A stretch of DNA of 64,000 nucleotides from Chondrilla cf. caribensis (Eukaryota; Porifera; Demospongiae; Chondrillida; Chondrillidae), in the NCBI GenBank assembly GCA_964020155.1, contig OZ026566.1:4283651-4347650 (forward strand), given 5' to 3'. A program made the translations under genes and the position numbers. Positions 30,132 through 53,055 of the stretch are shown here, one piece after another. Position 1 is the first letter of the stretch. Every line of letters starts with the position of its first letter. The notes under the pieces were generated by a model. The model worked only from the letters and a program-made list of their open reading frames with translations. It was not told the DNA's origin and did no database searches.

Positions 30132-31178
30132 ATGGCAGTTTTCGCTTCGACGCTCTTGTTACTTTTCCTGCCTCTACTTCTCAAGGCGGCAGTGCCAACT
30201 GACGAAATTATCTCCTTGCCTGGATGGGAGGGGAAGCTGCCTACTCGTCAGTATAGCGGCTATGTTGAAATCGACGAACACACTGGAAAATCCTTACATT
30301 ATTGGTGAGTGCGCGTATCTGTCGAAAATTAATAGAGGAGGTATCAATATTATTTGGTCTTATTATAGGTTTGTTGAGAGCGAGTCCAACCCATCCAATG
30401 ATCCGGTTGTCCTCTGGCTGGTAAGAGCTCCGAGCATAGACACCTGTCTGCCTTTGCTCCAAGCTACAAACGCTGTACTCTGTTTACGTTGAGTAGACGC
30501 GGGAGTAATTGTGCGTGACGTACGAAAGTGGATTATGCAAATCTGAATCGCATCACGTGTACAATGGACCAATAAGATTCCGGTCTGCGATAAAGTTCTT
30601 TCTCTACGATTCGTCGTTTCATTTTGTTTGTTTCATCCTTTTACTCGTCGATTTCTGTCATGCCTGGACGAGCAAAGCGATTGAATAGCACGGCAAAGAA
30701 CATCATTTGCAGAGTACACAATAATAATTATTCATAATAATATTATTCGAAGCAGCGCCTGATGACTGCATAAATTTTGCGCAAGTTACTTCCGCAATTT
30801 CCTATGCTGGTGTATGGGAAAGCTGGTTCACATGTTTCCTGACCTCTTAGAGCCTTATGGTGCATATTGCAGAGTCCGGAAAGAGGAGAGGAAAGCGATG
30901 ACGCTTTAACCGTATTCATAGGCCAAAGTATGCACGAGTTATTCACGTGAATCTAGAGGTCACCTCAGCCTGACCAGGGTATAGTATAAACATTGTATAG
31001 AACTCTGTGTACATTGGATACAGCCACGAACACTCCACACACTTACTCTATAATGTGACCTCTTTATCCTCTCCATTAGAATGGTGGGCCGGGATGCAGC
31101 TCTCTGGAGGGATATTTGGCCGAACAGGGACCATTGCACATCTCAGACAAGTATGCATGTAACTCAGTACAGTTATCA

Positions 31179-31226
<48 letters not shown>

Positions 31227-32781
31227 ACACACACACACGTATGCATCTATATCCTCCATTGATTATAGCCGACATGTGTATTATTTTCATGTAACTTGTT
31301 CATAGCTGGAGAAATGAGACAGTACCAACACTGTATGTAAATCCGTATGCATGGAACAAGGTGGCAAATATGCTATTTCGTGAGTTTCAATTTGAGCGCG
31401 AAGTGTTCCCTGTCAGCTCACTCTCCCTCCTGTCCACCCTGCCCTGCAGTTGAAGCACCTGCTGGTGTTGGCTTCTCCTATTCAAACTCTAAAGAAGACT
31501 ACCACACCAACGACAACATCACTGCTGATGACAACTTTGAGTTCTTGAAGAAATGGTTTGAGCTCTACTCCGAATATGCCAAAAATGATTTCTACATCAC
31601 GTATGTACACGCAGACACACACATACACACACATACACTCCCATACAGGCTGTATGTAACATTATGTGGCATCTTTACTGTGTAATCCCACAGTGGAGAG
31701 TCGTATGCTGGGATCTACATACCAACTCTTGCTTGGAACATCCACACCAAACCTAACACTCTAAATCTGAAGGGATTTATGGTCAGTTTGTGTTTGAGAC
31801 TACTCCAACCCAATTTACCTCCTAACTGCTTCCATCTTTCAGGTTGGTAATGGCTGTACTGGTTCCCAGGTGGGCGTGTGTTCCAATCATCGCTTCAAGT
31901 ACATGATTGAATTCTTCTACGGACATGGCCTTTATAGCAATGTATGTACGTGTGTACACTAATATTGTGCCTTTTTTCGGTTATTTTACTCTGGTTTATC
32001 GCTCTTAAATTGTTCAATGTCCTTTAGGAATTGCATGAGAAATTGGAGCAAACTTGCAAAAAATCTTCAGAGCCATCGTTAGTGTCCAATCATCCAATTC
32101 CAATGAATGATATCCCCTTCTGACTGTAACTACAGTGGAACCTGTCCTAAAGACCACCTCTACACAAAGACCACCTGTCCTGAGTGACCACTCTTGAACT
32201 ATCCAATACATAGTCTCAACTACACTGATCCACCTCTATATGAAGACCACCTGTCTACAGAGACCATATTTCCTTGGTCCCCTGGGTGGTCTTTATGGAC
32301 AGGTTCCACTGTATTATAAATAGCCTACTGTACCCTGCCTTGAATTTTCAATACCTGGTGGTATTTTTACATTTTTTTATTATTCTTCTCATAAAATATT
32401 GGCCATGATCTTCAGATGAACAGATGTTGTATTTGGGTCTACTTATTTCTCAATTGTTCCATCTTGTAGTCGGGAGTGTCTCCAATATTACGATGAAATG
32501 TTGCAGACACTTGGAAACATCAACATCTATGACATCTATCAGCCTTGTATCAACAGTGGTGCCAATAGAGACCCTCTCTGGAAAGCACAGTAAGGGCATT
32601 TCGCGATCTGAAATGTTGTGTGTTGGCTATGATTGACGGAGGTGGGAGGGATAATTTGGCCTGGGATGTTGTACATTTGTGTACTCTGTTGTGCAGGACT
32701 AAAGGAACAGAGTTTATTAGCAAAGTGGGAGCTGAGTGTATTGATGGTGGTGCTTCAGCTAAATACTTGGATTTACCACAG

Positions 32782-32855
<74 letters not shown>

Positions 32856-34104
32856 CTGTGTGTGTATTTGTATCTGCATTGCTAAAATTATGGATGAATC
32901 AAACCTTTGTGCTCATAACATTGTAGGTTAATAGATTATTTATGCTTCTAATCTATCATTAATCATTGTTAACACTTAATTGCAGGTAACTATGATACCT
33001 CTATTCACCACATTGCTTCTGGTTCTTCCCCTAGTTGTGTACCTAGTATGTTCCTTACATTGTGTGTTCATGTGCGGGAGTCCATACATGTGTATGTGTG
33101 TGTGTACATTAGTGTACATTTGCAATACTCTGTCTCTGTGTTCCTACCATACAGGTGAGAGAAGCCATCCATGTGAAGCCGGAATCTGAAATTGGTCCCT
33201 GGCACGTTTGCACCAACAAGATCAGCTACGACTCCACTGTGGCCTCTCTGCTCCCGGCCTACCCCACACTCATGTGAGCAGTGAACAGTCACACTGGGTA
33301 TGAAGAAAGTATAGTTCCCTTAAACCTGTCTTGAATTTTTATGTCGTAGAAAAAATTATCATGTTGTTATTTACAACGGAGACGTTGACGCTTGTGTGCC
33401 GTATGTTGACAATGAGGTGGGTGTTTGGTGCAGTTTCCAGTTTGACTACCAGTTTTGTTTGAACGTGAAGTGTGTTTGCACGCAGGAATGGACGTCTGGA
33501 TTGGGACTTCCCCTCAAGGACAAGTGGAGAGCGTGGTACGTTGAGGAACAGGTGAGACCATGGATTCTCATGTAACAGTTGATACATGTAACACTCCACC
33601 ATTCATACAGCACATACAGTGCAACTCAGTTATAGTAACTCAGGAAGGTATATACTTCTGGTTAATGAGTACATCACTCAGTCCTTGAATTATGTACACT
33701 ATGTCAAACAGTACTAATAGTAAGTACCTCTGATAAGAAGTACAAGTTTAGTGTGTATTTCAAAGTACATACATACGTACCTACCAACCAAGTTGGACTG
33801 TACTGTAGATACTCGATCCTATCCAGCCATACTCACAATGGTCCCACCTTATCAATGGTCTTGTATTGTACTGAACTGAACCATTCAATCCTCTTACACA
33901 GGTTGCTGGTTACGTGACCACCTATGAGCTCAATGACTTCACCTTCATCACGGTGAAGGGCTCAGGGCACATGGTGAGAACCTCACTCCCAATTGGCCAT
34001 TGCTTATAGTTTGACTGCTACAACTCCCACTGCAGGTCCCTCAATTTAGACCAAAGCAAGCGTACTACATGTTTGAGCGCTACATCAAGCATCAGCCCTT
34101 CTAG
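30132..34104 (+). CDS. CTSA: Serine carboxypeptidase, cathepsin A-like (15 exons)
   Basis: Lysosomal/secretory S10 serine carboxypeptidase that removes C-terminal residues; the vertebrate relative also protects beta-galactosidase and sialidase. Exons: 30132-30304, 30369-30420, 31080-31150, 31306-31379, 31450-31600, 31694-31781, 31843-31941, 32028-32077, 32470-32589, 32697-32781, 33155-33273, 33350-33416, 33486-33551, 33902-33973, 34036-34104; 451 residues (family about 450-480). A signal peptide (MAVFASTLLLLFLPLLLKA) precedes the S10 start (DEIISLPGWEG, RQYSGYVEI). The oxyanion motif NGGPGCSSLEG spans exon 3; the triad is Ser in GESYAG (exon 6), Asp in YNGDVDAC (exon 12) and His in GSGHMVP (exons 14/15). 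ESPAGVGFSYS-like LEAPAGVGFSYS is also present. Whether it is a true CTSA orthologue or another S10 member is not settled. Confidence 0.92.
30530..30740 (+). promoter_or_regulatory. Promoter-like cluster and short reading frame inside carboxypeptidase intron 2
   Basis: The 659-base intron contains, in order, an octamer ATGCAAAT (30535-30542), CACGTG (30554-30559) and CCAAT (30569-30573), then an ATG at 30660 opening 25 codons (MPGRAKRLNSTAKNIICRVH...) to a stop at 30737. The peptide is not recognised. It could be the remnant of an inserted gene or mobile element with its own promoter. Confidence 0.3.
32782..32850. repeat. (GT)n microsatellite at a carboxypeptidase splice donor
   Basis: Donor GTTTGT at 32782 passes straight into about 30 GT units. 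Confidence 0.94.
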
Positions 34105-34487
34105 TGTGCTCGTTGGCTGTTGACGTAGGACTTAATCTGCTATTTAATACCTGATTACCAAACATAATAATGATATTACACATATTACTAATATAATTAT
34201 TGCTGCTTATATGAATTTTGTACAATTACTTTGCAAAGCGTAATCATTAATGTAAATCAGTGAGATCGAAAGTCATGATAAGATAGTGATGTGAACTGAT
34301 TGTACATACGTACATTTAAGCAGAATGACTTACACGACAGAAGTAGGCAACAAATAGAGTAACCATAGTTGCATAACATTTGTTGTTTGAACACATTCAC
34401 TTAATTCATATAAAATGATTCGTGATCCGATGAATAAAACAATATGTAAATAAAAACAACACAATACAGTTACAGTGAAGATCTAGT
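34105..34487. other. Convergent gap between carboxypeptidase and CIAO2A
   Basis: AT-rich 383 bases. AATAAA at about 34433 and again near 34449 are plus-strand polyadenylation candidates for the carboxypeptidase. No gene is seen. Confidence 0.6.
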
Positions 34488-35217
34488 TCAATAACTTGGC
34501 TCTTTCAAACAATCTTCAACAAGTTGTCTCAATGAAGGGTTCTCCATGGCAGCAGCTATTCTCTCTTTGTCATTGATCTGTTTGTTTACTGGGTATTGGC
34601 ATGAAAAAAGGTACAACTGCTAAGGTGCAAATGACACCAACAACAAGCATGAACACACCATCTTCCTCTGTTGAGTGAGTTCCTTTTGTTACGTAAATGT
34701 CAAGTTTGAATTTATAAGGAAGAGATCGTTCCAACTTCACTCTTATGCATAGCCCTTATTCAAATAGAAATGCACTTAATCACTACATTAATAGGAAATT
34801 ACCATATTAGTTGACACTCACACTGAAGACACTGACTGTACAGTAGTACCTTTACCTATAGTATTAGCCAGCGAGCAGTGCTGCACGGTTGGTACAAACT
34901 CTATTCTGACGTGGTACGAACTACTCTTTGAAACACGTGCTACCGTGATAAGAGTGTCCTGGACAACATCAAGCTCTTCTAGTGTCTCTTGTCTTTCAGG
35001 GTCTCTAATGTCCCGAATGAGCTCTGTGTATAGTGAGATAGGTGGATCAAATTCTCTGTGATTGGGTGCAAAATCATCTACTGTGCAACTCCGGCAGTAT
35101 TAAACAAAATTTACCAAATATTTCAGCTGACAACTGACTGCAATCCTCAGTCGAATCTTCCGTTGCTATATTATTTCCACTCCCATGTTGTGTTCCTTCA
35201 GCTAAACATACAGCCAT
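34488..35217 (-). CDS. CIAO2A: Cytosolic iron-sulfur assembly component 2A (MIP18 family)
   Basis: MIP18/FAM96 protein of the cytosolic Fe-S assembly targeting complex; the 2A form serves IRP1 maturation in mammals. Four small exons in coding order, 35217-35115, 35077-34856, 34754-34659 and 34588-34488, give 173 residues with exact phases. The sequence has [20 protein letters not shown], then [15 protein letters not shown] with the conserved Cys, [18 protein letters not shown], the signature [19 protein letters not shown] and [17 protein letters not shown]. The [18 protein letters not shown] segment matches 2A rather than 2B (which has GTHASEHAVNKQLADKER). Its exons are each under 225 bases, so it is easily missed. 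An upstream ATG (35286) opens a 4-codon frame. Confidence 0.94.
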
Positions 35218-35427
35218 TAACAAATAAACAAGACTTACAAACCCCGAGGAAGTCCGGACGTACTAACCGAGTTACAGTGCGGCCATTTTGCTTGATGTAC
35301 TAATTGCAGGTTTTTCCCCACTGTACCGCGGTGGCTGGGCGTGTCCCGTGTCCCGTTGTACACTGTACTTTGTACGGGCTCCATAGCAACAAGGGAGGGA
35401 CCACATAGTTTTCGAGAAGAAGCAAGA
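35218..35427. promoter_or_regulatory. Divergent promoter, CIAO2A / DUF4795 gene
   Basis: 210 bases between opposite start codons. On the minus strand AAAATGGCCGC (YY1-like) lies at 35280-35290; it contains the ATG of a 4-codon upstream frame (35286-35272). Toward the plus gene, CTCCATAGCAAC at 35379-35390 resembles an RFX X-box (GTNRCC-N-RGYAAC, right half exact). A CCGCGG lies near 35327. Confidence 0.55.
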
Positions 35428-39529
<4,102 letters not shown>

Positions 39530-40050
39530 ATGTGTCAATTGTTGCACCATAATAATATTATTATTGTTGTTCCAATTTATTTGATGCACAAGTACACACG
39601 TCATGCCCAGCCCAAGTGCACCACATTGTGTAAATTTGTATGCATGCTTGAAAACATTGTTGTACCACATCAGTGGAAGTATTTGTAAGTACTTTTATTG
39701 TTCAATTGAACTGTAAAGGCATGTACGTATATAATGAACAAGTAAATTCAAGTTAAAGAAACTTGTCAGGCAACTGCGGCAGCCCCTAAAAATTTAAATA
39801 CAGTACTGTAAATAAATAAAAACATAAAAAGGTCACCCACTTTGGGTCGAGCCCACCATAGCCAGCTGTACAGGGACTTTCCACTGAGACTGCTTACTTC
39901 CATAATTCCGCAAATGCAGAAGACACTATTCTAGCTGCTATATAATATGTATGATGTTATTATTTGAGCGTTAGCATACTGAAAGTCAATATATATGACA
40001 TATAAATGCTTTATTCAATTAAACATATTACATATGTACATGAGGTTACA
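39530..40050. other. Convergent gap between DUF4795 gene and vasohibin
   Basis: AT-rich 521 bases. AATAAA occurs near 39811 for the plus gene, and TTTATT near 40010 is the same signal on the minus strand for vasohibin. No gene seen. Confidence 0.6.
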
Positions 40051-42031
40051 TTACTCGTGAAAGGTCCTCAATGATTTGGAGTATTTTTCCACTAATTTCT
40101 GCATGTCTTTGAGGTCCATCTTGCAAGGATATATGGTGCAGGCCTTCCACTGGATCCTGTCGCAGCTGTGTACATTGTGGACTATAGGATCACTAAACCT
40201 GATGTATCCAACAGTGTGTCCGTCTAATGGTAGTTGAATGTATAAACTGCATATGATGCTACACGCTAATACACACCCACATGTACCTGCACACACACAC
40301 ACATGAAATGGAACTTACTATTACAATAAGCTCTCACATAGTCATCAACCAGAGCTTGCATAGTCTAAATGATATACAACATTTCAGACACTGATCATAA
40401 GTACACTCCATATCAACTGCATGCTCTGGCCAGCCCTGTTGCTCAACCAGGTAGGCATGTTGCACAACCAGGTAGGCATGTTGCACAACTGAACAGACCT
40501 GCTGAACAACACCTTAAATTAGTACAATATGTAGCTGGGGAGAGCCCTGGTGAGAGTACCCTCTGTACACTACTATGCATGTATGTGTAATATAACATAA
40601 ATATCTATATTTGTACAATAAATAAGAAGCACCTTATGTACAAGTGGTTTGTACATCAAGTCTTGTCTGCGACTCAGACCCAGGGCTCCATAGCAACCAC
40701 CATGGGTGACACCCAGGACAACATGGCTGATGTACACAGTGAGAGGAGAACGTCAATGAATGAACGGGAACAGATTCTTGGTGGCACAAACCGGTGTGTC
40801 CTGCCCCCACACTTGGTCTTGAAGCTAATCATGAAGCGTTGCACTGTTACCATGGCACCTGTCAGATATCTACATCAGAGGTTAAGGGGCTAAAACAGTA
40901 TGTCGAGGTTTAACAGCTGCAGAAAAGATCCCAGCACCCTGGTGTCACCTGAGGAAGTTAGGGGTCCAATACAGTAATGAACACTTCCTCATAAGCATAC
41001 AAATCCACACAAGCTGGACTCCATTCAGGGGATGTGAGGGGGACCTTTGTCCCCTCTTCTTGCAAAGAGGCATACACATGTGTACCCACAGGGTGGAGAG
41101 ATACAAAGCCAGCACAGCTGCCTCCAGACACTTGATAGGCAATGACTCTTGTATCATTTCTTTGGCTCTTTCCATTAACCTGTACAGCACAAGCACAAAT
41201 ACACACACATATGTAGGTATGAGGGCACACACACAGGATCTCTCATTCCAACTCATTCTGTGTTGACATACCGTGCACATACCTAGCGATGGACCTGTAT
41301 TTCTTGATGTCAAAGAACTGTGTTCCAGTGTGGTTGTATTGTAGTTCGTTTATGTACTTTTGGATGGCATTCAGAGTTTCCACAACATTTTTGTTAGATC
41401 CAGAGGTCACAGGTACGGACGGGTAGGGGACCTACAGCAACACCATACAGAAAAACCCCACCATCACGAGCACCAAGCATCCCATCACCAGGACACAATG
41501 TCCCATCAAGTCCCAACATGCCAACAGGAGGACCCCATACGAAATCACAGCTTCTTATAAGATATCACAGATAGTACAGTTTGATTCTAAAGTGTCTGTG
41601 ACGTACACAAATGTTCAAAAAGTTAATGTATGTTTGAGTTGAGTGTAGATTTGCCCTAACACACATACGTAGTATATGTGTAACATAGCCCATGTGCGCA
41701 CTTCAGGTGTATAATGTGTAGTATGGTGAATGCTTGTACAGTATGCTTATGCTTGCATACTGTAACTATAACGTGTGCGCTCGTGTTATGAACCTACCTT
41801 TTTTACGTTCTGTCCCCTTATTCTCCTCGCGACCTCCTTCCCCTCGGGATGAACGCTCTCAACGTATCGCCACATTTTTTCCCAGGTCTCCTCGCATATC
41901 GGAAAGCCATTCTTATTAACGTGCCACCACGAATCATATTCCTTTGGTTTTTCCTGTTCATCTTCGCTGTCTCTATCTTCTTCCTCCACATTAATAGAGT
42001 TGTCGAACACTTTTGCAGTCATTTGGCACAA
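40051..42031 (-). CDS. VASH: Vasohibin, tubulin tyrosine carboxypeptidase
   Basis: Transglutaminase-like cysteine peptidase that removes the C-terminal Tyr of alpha-tubulin, normally bound to SVBP. Seven exons in coding order: 42031-41798, 41431-41283, 41179-41105, 40869-40792, 40726-40633, 40364-40319, 40223-40051; 282 residues. Aligning blocks are [60 protein letters not shown] with the catalytic Cys, [17 protein letters not shown] with the catalytic His, [15 protein letters not shown] with the catalytic Ser, and [12 protein letters not shown]. All three triad residues are kept. The C-terminal basic tail of vertebrate VASH1/2 (about 365 residues) is missing. ATGs at 42031 and 42022 are both possible starts. 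It cannot be assigned to VASH1 or VASH2. Confidence 0.93.
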
Positions 42032-42211
42032 ATAATAGGATTTTCGAACTAACCGCCAATTCTCGAGTTCCTACACAGAAATTTATAAAGATAAGATAGG
42101 AGGTAGATCTCGTATAAAAGAACCTTTTCCGATCTGTAAATATGAAAATGGCTACCAAACCCGATCTGTAGTTGCTAAGCCGAAGTGGTGCTGATTGTTC
42201 TATCATTTGGG
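42032..42211. promoter_or_regulatory. Divergent promoter, vasohibin / TRIP11
   Basis: 180 bases between opposite start codons. GTATAAAAGAA near 42111 could be a TATA element for TRIP11, and GAAAATGGCTACC near 42144 is YY1-like. Motifs are by eye. Confidence 0.5.
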
Positions 42212-50589
<8,378 letters not shown>

Positions 50590-51947
50590 CTGAAAAAATT
50601 GTTTTTTGAATTTTGATATGAGTCATTAATAGTTAATGAAATCAGTGGTTTTGTTGACTGTTTGTATGCTCTCACAAGCAGGCTTTTATGTACATAATAT
50701 ATACACTGACATGTAATAATACTGTCCATGCCCACAGGTGCATACATGTACATTATGTGTGTATGCATACCATTAGGCACACAGTCTATTCAGACAGAGG
50801 TGCCATGTAGTGTGCTTGGAGGAAATGGCTCCATTCAGTGTGGCTGGTTTAGGCCATCCCGCTGGTGTAACAGTCCACCACAGTCCAAATAAGGAAGTGC
50901 CAAAAGTGCCACCTTCACCTGTATGTACAGGCCATGGTCATAATATTATTGGGATGTATGTATGAAGATGATCTGAAGGTATACATCTGTCGTATATGCA
51001 AAATATGTGTGTAACCTGGAGGAGATGGACACTTGGAATGTTAACCTCACTGTCTTGTCAGCCAGCATGTGGTGCATGTGGTGCATATGGGCCAATTTAG
51101 ATTGTGCTACTTTCACATTTTAACTCCAATAGCTATAGCATGTACATGTTTTCTCAGGTTGAGAGAAGTTGAGTTCTACAATAATTATTAATGCTACTAT
51201 CATAGATATGTACTACATAAAGTGTTATAATAGTGTAAAGTATACGTGCTTTATACAACTTATACTTTATACTAACAGCTCTTTTTTAAATACAGTATTA
51301 TGTGCTTGAAGCTTGAAACCTTAAATTGTCTTTGTTGGAAATTTTCGTGTATGAATTTGATTCTATAAAAATGACATATTGTATATTGCGTGTATAAAAT
51401 TAGCAGTGATTACAAGTGATAAATACTACAGTAATCAATACGTATCAATCTCTAGGATATCAAGTCACTATAATAACAAGTTATTATATCAAGTTCTTTT
51501 ATTTCTATATCAAGTTCACTCAGTCTCCGCAAAAACACGTGGGGCTTCCGCCCCCCACATTCGAATTACATGGACGTCTTTCTTAGGTTTAAAAGAACCT
51601 TCGCTGAATTTATTAAGTTCGGCGGAGCTTCAGCGCACGAATTCTAGCCCAATTTCCGCTAATTGTCGGCGTTCGAAATCGGACATTTTTATATTGCGCA
51701 ATAAAAAAAATATAATAAATTCATTCTTGCGGTTACACGTAGGAACACATTATATAATTTTATTATTACATCTATCGGACGAGCGTTACATACCTGATCA
51801 AAGTCGAAATGAAGAATGACACATTGTATATTGCGTGTATAAAATTAGCAGTGTGATTACAAGTGGTGGATTTGTGTGTATGTGCTGTAACCGGCTGTTG
51901 CATATCAGAGCTGTTTGTGACGTTGCCGTGAGACTAATGGAGAAATG
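50590..51947. other. TRIP11 3' flank in duplication copy 1
   Basis: No gene recognised apart from the insertion described separately. The matching region in copy 2 is 54705-55607, with scattered substitutions and small indels. Confidence 0.6.
51371..51863. other. About 400-bp insertion with flanking direct repeats, organelle-like hairpins
   Basis: Present only in duplication copy 1. A segment of about 48 bases (starting ATGACATATTGTATATTGCG) occurs at 51371-51418 and again at 51816-51863; copy 2 has it once (from about 55475). Between them is AT-rich DNA with two GC-rich patches, GTGGGGCTTCCGCCCCCCAC and GTTCGGCGGAGCTTC, and a minus-strand frame (51686-51516, 57 codons) with one internal TGA. 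A nuclear copy of mitochondrial DNA or a mobile hairpin is possible; neither is shown. Confidence 0.5.
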
Positions 51948-52825
51948 TTACAGTAGCTGCTTCTTGACTGTTTGGTAATCCCATTGGCCCAGGTCTTTCA
52001 GAGTGATGGTTTTCTTTGCTCCTTCAAATTCTTCGGAGAGTTTAGGTTTGGCTCCATTGTACAGAAGCTTTGACATCATCATTGCCCTGACTGGTAACCT
52101 GAGAAATGACAACATTACCACAAACAGCAAATCTAATCTCCAATGGATAAATTTCACAGCTAGTAGATAGCATTTCTTAATTTCATATCACATATATACT
52201 ATCACCCTTATAATCTGGCAGCTTACTAATTGAACCCAATGTATGTGAGTGTGTGCTTGTGTGTGTATGCATGTCTTATTATATAGCAAACTTCCTACGA
52301 GTTCTCAGCCATAGACAATCAATACGTATCAATCTCTATCTCAAGTTCACTCAGTTTCTGCAGTGTTGATTGCGTTAAGATGAAAATAATGCGCAAACCT
52401 TTGCTATACAAGGGTGCACTGCAACCAACAAGGCCACTCATTGAACTCACCAGTAGATCAGAGCCACCTTGCTTTTATCATTTCTTCCAAAGTTGAACAG
52501 GCAGAACCTGGGACTTCTTGTTCTGTGCTCTTTGATCAACTCCGTCAGCTGGGTGAATGCATCACGTGTCCCTTCCTCCGAATCCGTCTTTTTTATTATT
52601 TCATCGCTCGTGATGTGATCCGAAAGGTCGTCCAACACGACTTCATTTGTGACATCATCTATCTTCAGTACGACGTACTTGAGGTCGTCGTCTGCGAGAA
52701 TGCTCTTGTAAGCTTCGATTACTCCTGAGTTGATTGTTGCCTGTGTGAACGGAGAAAGGATCGCAAATGAACAAAACGATGAGCAAGTTAAACCTCAAAA
52801 TTCCACATTCAACAGAACAAACCAT
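51948..52825 (-). CDS. ADF-H (cofilin-like) actin-binding protein, copy A
   Basis: Predicted actin-depolymerising-factor homology protein, 147 residues (family about 130-165), cytoplasmic. Exons in coding order: 52825-52823 (the ATG only), 52740-52451, 52098-51948. The N-terminus ATINSGVIEAYKSIL and the LKYVVLKIDD strand, then SPRFCLFNFGR, KVALIYWLPVRAMMMSKLLY and a C-terminal KDLGQWDYQTVKKQLL helix follow the ADF-H pattern. A first exon consisting of the start codon alone is a familiar cofilin gene structure. Copy B lies 3.7 kb downstream and differs at only a few residues (RND/RNG, PVRAMM/PVGAVM). Placement as cofilin rather than GMF or coactosin type is uncertain. Confidence 0.8.
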
Positions 52826-53055
52826 TTCTAAATTCAGATTCTACAATCCAGCGAAGACTTGCTCGGAGAAATACTTGCCTGCGCCGCTGTCCGCTTTAAG
52901 TACCCAACGGCACGCTAACGGGCGAATGGCGGGGGGTTAGTTTCCAGAGGTTGGATCGATTACGTAGCTTCGGTTCGGGGAAATCCCTCACCGAAACATG
53001 GCGTATAGCATTACCAGAACGATATTCCCATCTTGTTCGTCGACAAATATCCGAT
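52826..53055. promoter_or_regulatory. Divergent promoter, ADF-H copy A / WDR81 remnant
   Basis: 230 bases, almost identical to 56503-56745. It contains GCGCCGCTGTCCGC and GGGCGAATGGCGGGG. It should still serve the ADF-H gene although its WDR81 side is dead. Confidence 0.5.
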
